A stretch of 64,000 nucleotides of DNA. It comes from Galaxea fascicularis. Its lineage: Eukaryota; Cnidaria; Anthozoa; Scleractinia; Euphylliidae. A program made the position numbers and the translations under genes. The notes beneath the pieces are model-generated. The model was given only the letters and a program-made list of their open reading frames with translations. It was not told the DNA's origin and did no database searches. Where the stretch lies: positions 23,292,734-23,356,733 of the forward strand of contig OX419335.1 of assembly GCA_948470475.1 (NCBI GenBank), in the 5' to 3' direction. Position 1 is the first letter of the stretch, and every line of letters starts with the position of its first letter. Positions 60,786-64,000 of the stretch are shown here, in pieces.

Positions 60786-61918
60786 CCATAAAATATGACG
60801 CTTCCCATACACGTTGCCCTCTCTCTGATGAAAGTAGCCGGTAAGTCGGCCAGTAAAGAAAACTTGAGATTTACACTGTACGACTGAAAAAGTGAAAATT
60901 TACCGAGCAGTTCCTGTTGGGTGTTACGCAACAGTCCCCCTACACTGGCGCCATATTCAGACACGCCTCGCGTCACGACCACAAGGCTGTTCAGTATTCC
61001 ATATATCTTCACGCCACGTGAAGTCTTCAAGCACGTGGCGGGCACGTGTAAAAATGTTATCATTTCAAAACTTCGTTTGCTTCTCCTGGCTCTCATCATG
61101 TTGCTTCTAGGGTAAGAGGCGCTTTTTGTCAACGCCAGCCACGACCAGCCGATCCTTAGAGATTTCTTATTAAAATGCCTAGCACCTCAGATTCGGTAGG
61201 AATACAACTTTTGGTTTCAACAACATAGCTGGGAGAGTTCGGAGTTCAAAATTGAAAATACCGTCTGTTTCATAAAATTGAGGGATATTCTGAATTATTA
61301 ACAAACATTGAATCAAGGTTCAGTCCGGAGTTCAGTAGTTACTTTGATCCACAGCACTGGCCTACTAACCATTGTGATTTGCCTTCACACTGGATCTACT
61401 TCTTCAGTGGAGATTCTTTTACATTGCGTCGTTACATATTTTTGCATAGCATTTCCAGACGAACATGTCGAGGAAAGGTCAGTAAGGTGTAATTTGTAAT
61501 TTCCGCTTGTTAATCTCAAATATACAATAAGTTAGCGATCAAACTAAAGCGATTTTTATAAGCACTATTTACATGTAGATCACTTTATTTGCTCTCTTAG
61601 AAAACGCGCTGTGCTCAAACTAGCTTTTTGTACTCAGTTTCTTCTAGTTTCAGCGTTTCCTGATTCTGTAGCCCGTATCCTTTTCCTTTTTACAAACGTG
61701 CTGAACTGTGACAAATAGGCTTGAAGTGTATTCAGACGCAACTGCGAGGTCAGGAATCTGTTAAATCGAATTCCCGCTGATTCCCATGATCGTTTTCAGA
61801 TATTTACCTACAATAGTTACTCTCCAGCCCATCTGTCGTCTTTCAGTTTGTCTATTAGCTCCAAAAGCAATGGCGTTATAACAAATGCCATGGGAGTCCA
61901 TATCCGTGTAACTTTTGT

Positions 61919-63053
61919 TCGGGAGACCCTAAAATCTGAAATGGTGGAATGGCGGAAAAACACTCCAAATCCTAAGACATGGAATGGCCGAAAATCACCC
62001 CAAATCCTAAAACACGGAACATAAAGAAAAAGACAACCAAATGTAAAGCCCAGTATTTTTGTTTGGTACTGATCGCGGGTAAATAAAAACTCTCACTATG
62101 GAACATGACAGAATTGAGTAATTTGAAATTTGCGACGGAAAATCGCCCCAAATCCCGAAAGCCAGGAAAATTGCTCCCCCCTTAAAGAAATTGGATAAAT
62201 AATCGTTTCTTGTTGTTTTTGGAAGAGAATTTGTTGATTTTGAGATTCCATCTGCTAAGCAATTACTCTCGTGTTGAAACATGTTGTTGTCGTGAAGTTA
62301 GTTGCATGAATTTTTACGATGCAGTTATCTAATGTTTGCTTCTGTGTAGAAAAGACGCAGATTCCGTTCATGTTGCTCGCGGAGCTTTTTCATAACGATA
62401 GTTTTCCCTTTATATTTCGCGGTAATCACCGGAGCTCCGAAGCTGCCGCTTCTAATCACCTCCTTGTCTGACGACCCATTCAAGCCACATTCTTGCCTAC
62501 GTTTGGAGTCGAAGCTAGGCAGAGAAAAAAATATTTTCCTTGTTCTATAGTCACATCGTGTCGCTTTCCAAACGATCATCCAAATGCCTGCTAAATGTCT
62601 CGTGGGAAATTGTCGTGCACGTGCTATAATTGAAAATTGGAGACAGTCGCGAAATGAAAACCTCTTTTCGTGTAGTGGGTGGGATTCTTTTGTAGTTGTG
62701 AGGGTTTTCCTGTATTGAACGAAAACCCCACGGCGCTCTAAATAACAAAGTATCGCTAAATTAATGCTATCCCGTCATTAGACCATTTTAAGTTAAATGG
62801 GTCTTCGTTTAGCAGTTTTACTTATTAATTTTTTCGGGGGGGGGGGGGATATTCAGCTGTCATGCTCAATAATGAACGTTCTTTTTTGCCCGCGATGTAC
62901 CAAAGGAAAATATTGGGATTTACATTTGGCATTTGGCTGTCTTTTTTATGTTCCGTGTTTTAGGATTTGGAGTAATTTTCGCCTTTCCATATTTTAGGAT
63001 TGAGTGTATTTTTCGGCCATTCCGTCATTCCTGCTCTTTAGGGTCGCCCTTTG
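61919..63053. mobile_element. Inverted-repeat element carrying a kinase-like exon
   Basis: The left arm (about 61919-62112) and right arm (about 62855-63053) are diverged reverse complements. Both contain ATTCC/GGAATGGC, CCAAATCCTAAAACACGGAA and CCAAATGTAAA words, and each arm has internal tandem copies of a CCAAATCCTAA unit. The central 0.7 kb is unique DNA including a kinase-like exon on the minus strand. No transposase is seen. The exact ends and target duplication are unclear. Confidence 0.6.
62331..62514 (-). pseudogene. Protein-kinase N-lobe exon fragment, probably captured
   Basis: After an acceptor-like TTTTCTCTGCCTAG, a minus-strand frame encodes SFDSKRRQECGLNG, then SGSFGAPVITAKYKGKTIVM and KKLREQHERNLRLFYTEANI. 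GSFG resembles the glycine-rich loop (its third glycine is replaced), IVMKK carries the likely ATP-binding lysine, and TEANI lies where the helix-C glutamate is expected. The frame ends in a stop one codon later with no GT donor, so the rest of the kinase is absent. Its place between two inverted arms suggests transduplication of a host kinase exon. The source gene is not in this window. Confidence 0.6.
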
Positions 63054-64000
63054 GCTCATGCCCTCTTGCACAATCTTTCGCTCATGAAACATAATCCGAG
63101 GCATTAAAAATATATTGTTACTCATTGGAACCTAGGCCATAGTTTGCTTAGACTTTGCGACAGGTGGAATGTGACCTAATAGTTATGAAGTCATCGAAGA
63201 GGAGCACAAGTATAAGGTATACCGTATAAGGGTCATCTTGAGGAAACTACAGTTGCGACGACTCAGCCATGGCAATACTGTTCACGATAACATTATAACG
63301 GGAAAATGCTTCTGTACTTTTCACCACGGTTGTCTCTAAAAATACTGAGAAGCGATTAGATAAAAAATAAAAAAAAAAAAACAAATTTAATCATTGCACT
63401 CACGTTCCCCAGTTTGGCTTGATTTGGGGGGCTCACGTAACATAGTTTCGATCTGGTTCAAGAAACTTTTAAATTTGCTATTCAAACTTGTTTGATGCTT
63501 GGATTTTGTTTGCTATTTACTTCTGGTTTCCTTTGAAATCCACGCAAAACATCAGATCACGTCTTGTCACGTAGACGCGGACATATTTTTGAGATTTCTC
63601 GATTATCTGAAACAACTCAACGAATCCATCGCCACCGGCAGATCAAATTGCCCTTCGCAATTGCGATTTCCTCGACGGAGTTACCTTTGAATCCTGGGCT
63701 TCGAATTACCTGGACTTGGTACATGCCTGCCTGACACGTTCAATAACAATGAGTTGTCAATTGTTAACTGACCCCTTTAGAACAATGCGTAGTCTGTATT
63801 TCAGTGTGAATCGTTGTGCAACAACGGAAACGACCGAAGTGTAAAAACATTTATTCAACAAGAGGTGACAATGACAACTCAGAGGTGTTGAAAGAAGATC
63901 ATAAGCTTTCGCAGGTTATTGAAAGAGGGTGCATCTTGCACATCCGTTATTAAAGCAGATTTTTTTTCTACGATTCAGAAGTAAAAGTTATTTGTGTAAC
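63054..64000. other. No supportable gene at the window end
   Basis: One 63-codon plus-strand frame (63499-63690) has a protein-like middle (DIFLRFLDYLKQLNESIATG), but no start context or splice sites make it convincing. An A homopolymer lies at about 63370-63381. Confidence 0.35.

Noticed and set aside
60770..61132. A 120-codon minus-strand frame
   Set aside because: Its translation resembles no family. Only a short neighbouring frame (60785-60699) resembles reverse transcriptase, so it was not called as a gene.

Overview
This window looks like nuclear DNA from an invertebrate animal, most likely a cnidarian and probably a stony coral. The evidence is A+T-rich DNA, short exons with consensus GT..AG junctions, small inverted-repeat transposons every few kilobases, CR1/L2-type LINE 3' ends, a tRNA-derived SINE, and genes typical of early animals. 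The species cannot be fixed from sequence alone. There is no operon structure, CRISPR array or phage.

Left third (about 2-21 kb), minus strand: a spliced gene matching the uncharacterised animal protein KIAA0825. Thirteen exons from 20986 down to 7486 keep a continuous reading frame over every junction (902 residues). More 3' exons are likely between 7.2 and 2.0 kb. Its introns hold many non-autonomous DNA transposons, some nested.

Middle (28-32 kb), minus strand: a TNFAIP8/TIPE-family gene. Its main exon (28002-28588) joins in frame to a candidate upstream exon (31989-32076), which adds an acidic N-terminus.

Right-centre (39-54 kb): three intronless paralogues encoding RING - coiled coil - NHL-like proteins with no visible B-box. 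The first (39451-40987, +) is broken by two frameshifts and an internal deletion. The second (47153-48796, +) and third (52602-54299, -) are intact. Between the first and second lie a LINE fragment, a 32-bp minisatellite of exactly 38 full units with no indels, and a 2.2-kb Mutator-like element with a 10-bp target duplication. That element carries a broken cysteine-pair protein gene and a second nested element with its own 9-bp duplication. It ends 86 bp before the start codon of the second RING gene.

Right end (54-64 kb): a 1.3-kb PIF/Harbinger-like element (TAA target duplication, MADF-type accessory gene) interrupted by a near-perfect foldback element; the 5' end of an unidentified plus-strand gene (58995-59107); a LINE reverse-transcriptase scrap; and an inverted-repeat element carrying what looks like a captured protein-kinase exon.

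The TIPE and RING-NHL genes are the most interpretable host genes, with likely roles in phosphoinositide/inflammatory signalling and ubiquitin ligation. Nothing shows that they act together. I see no unambiguous new multi-gene system. The best novelty candidates are the minisatellite, the spliced TIPE extension, the B-box-less RING-NHL cluster and the kinase-exon-carrying element.
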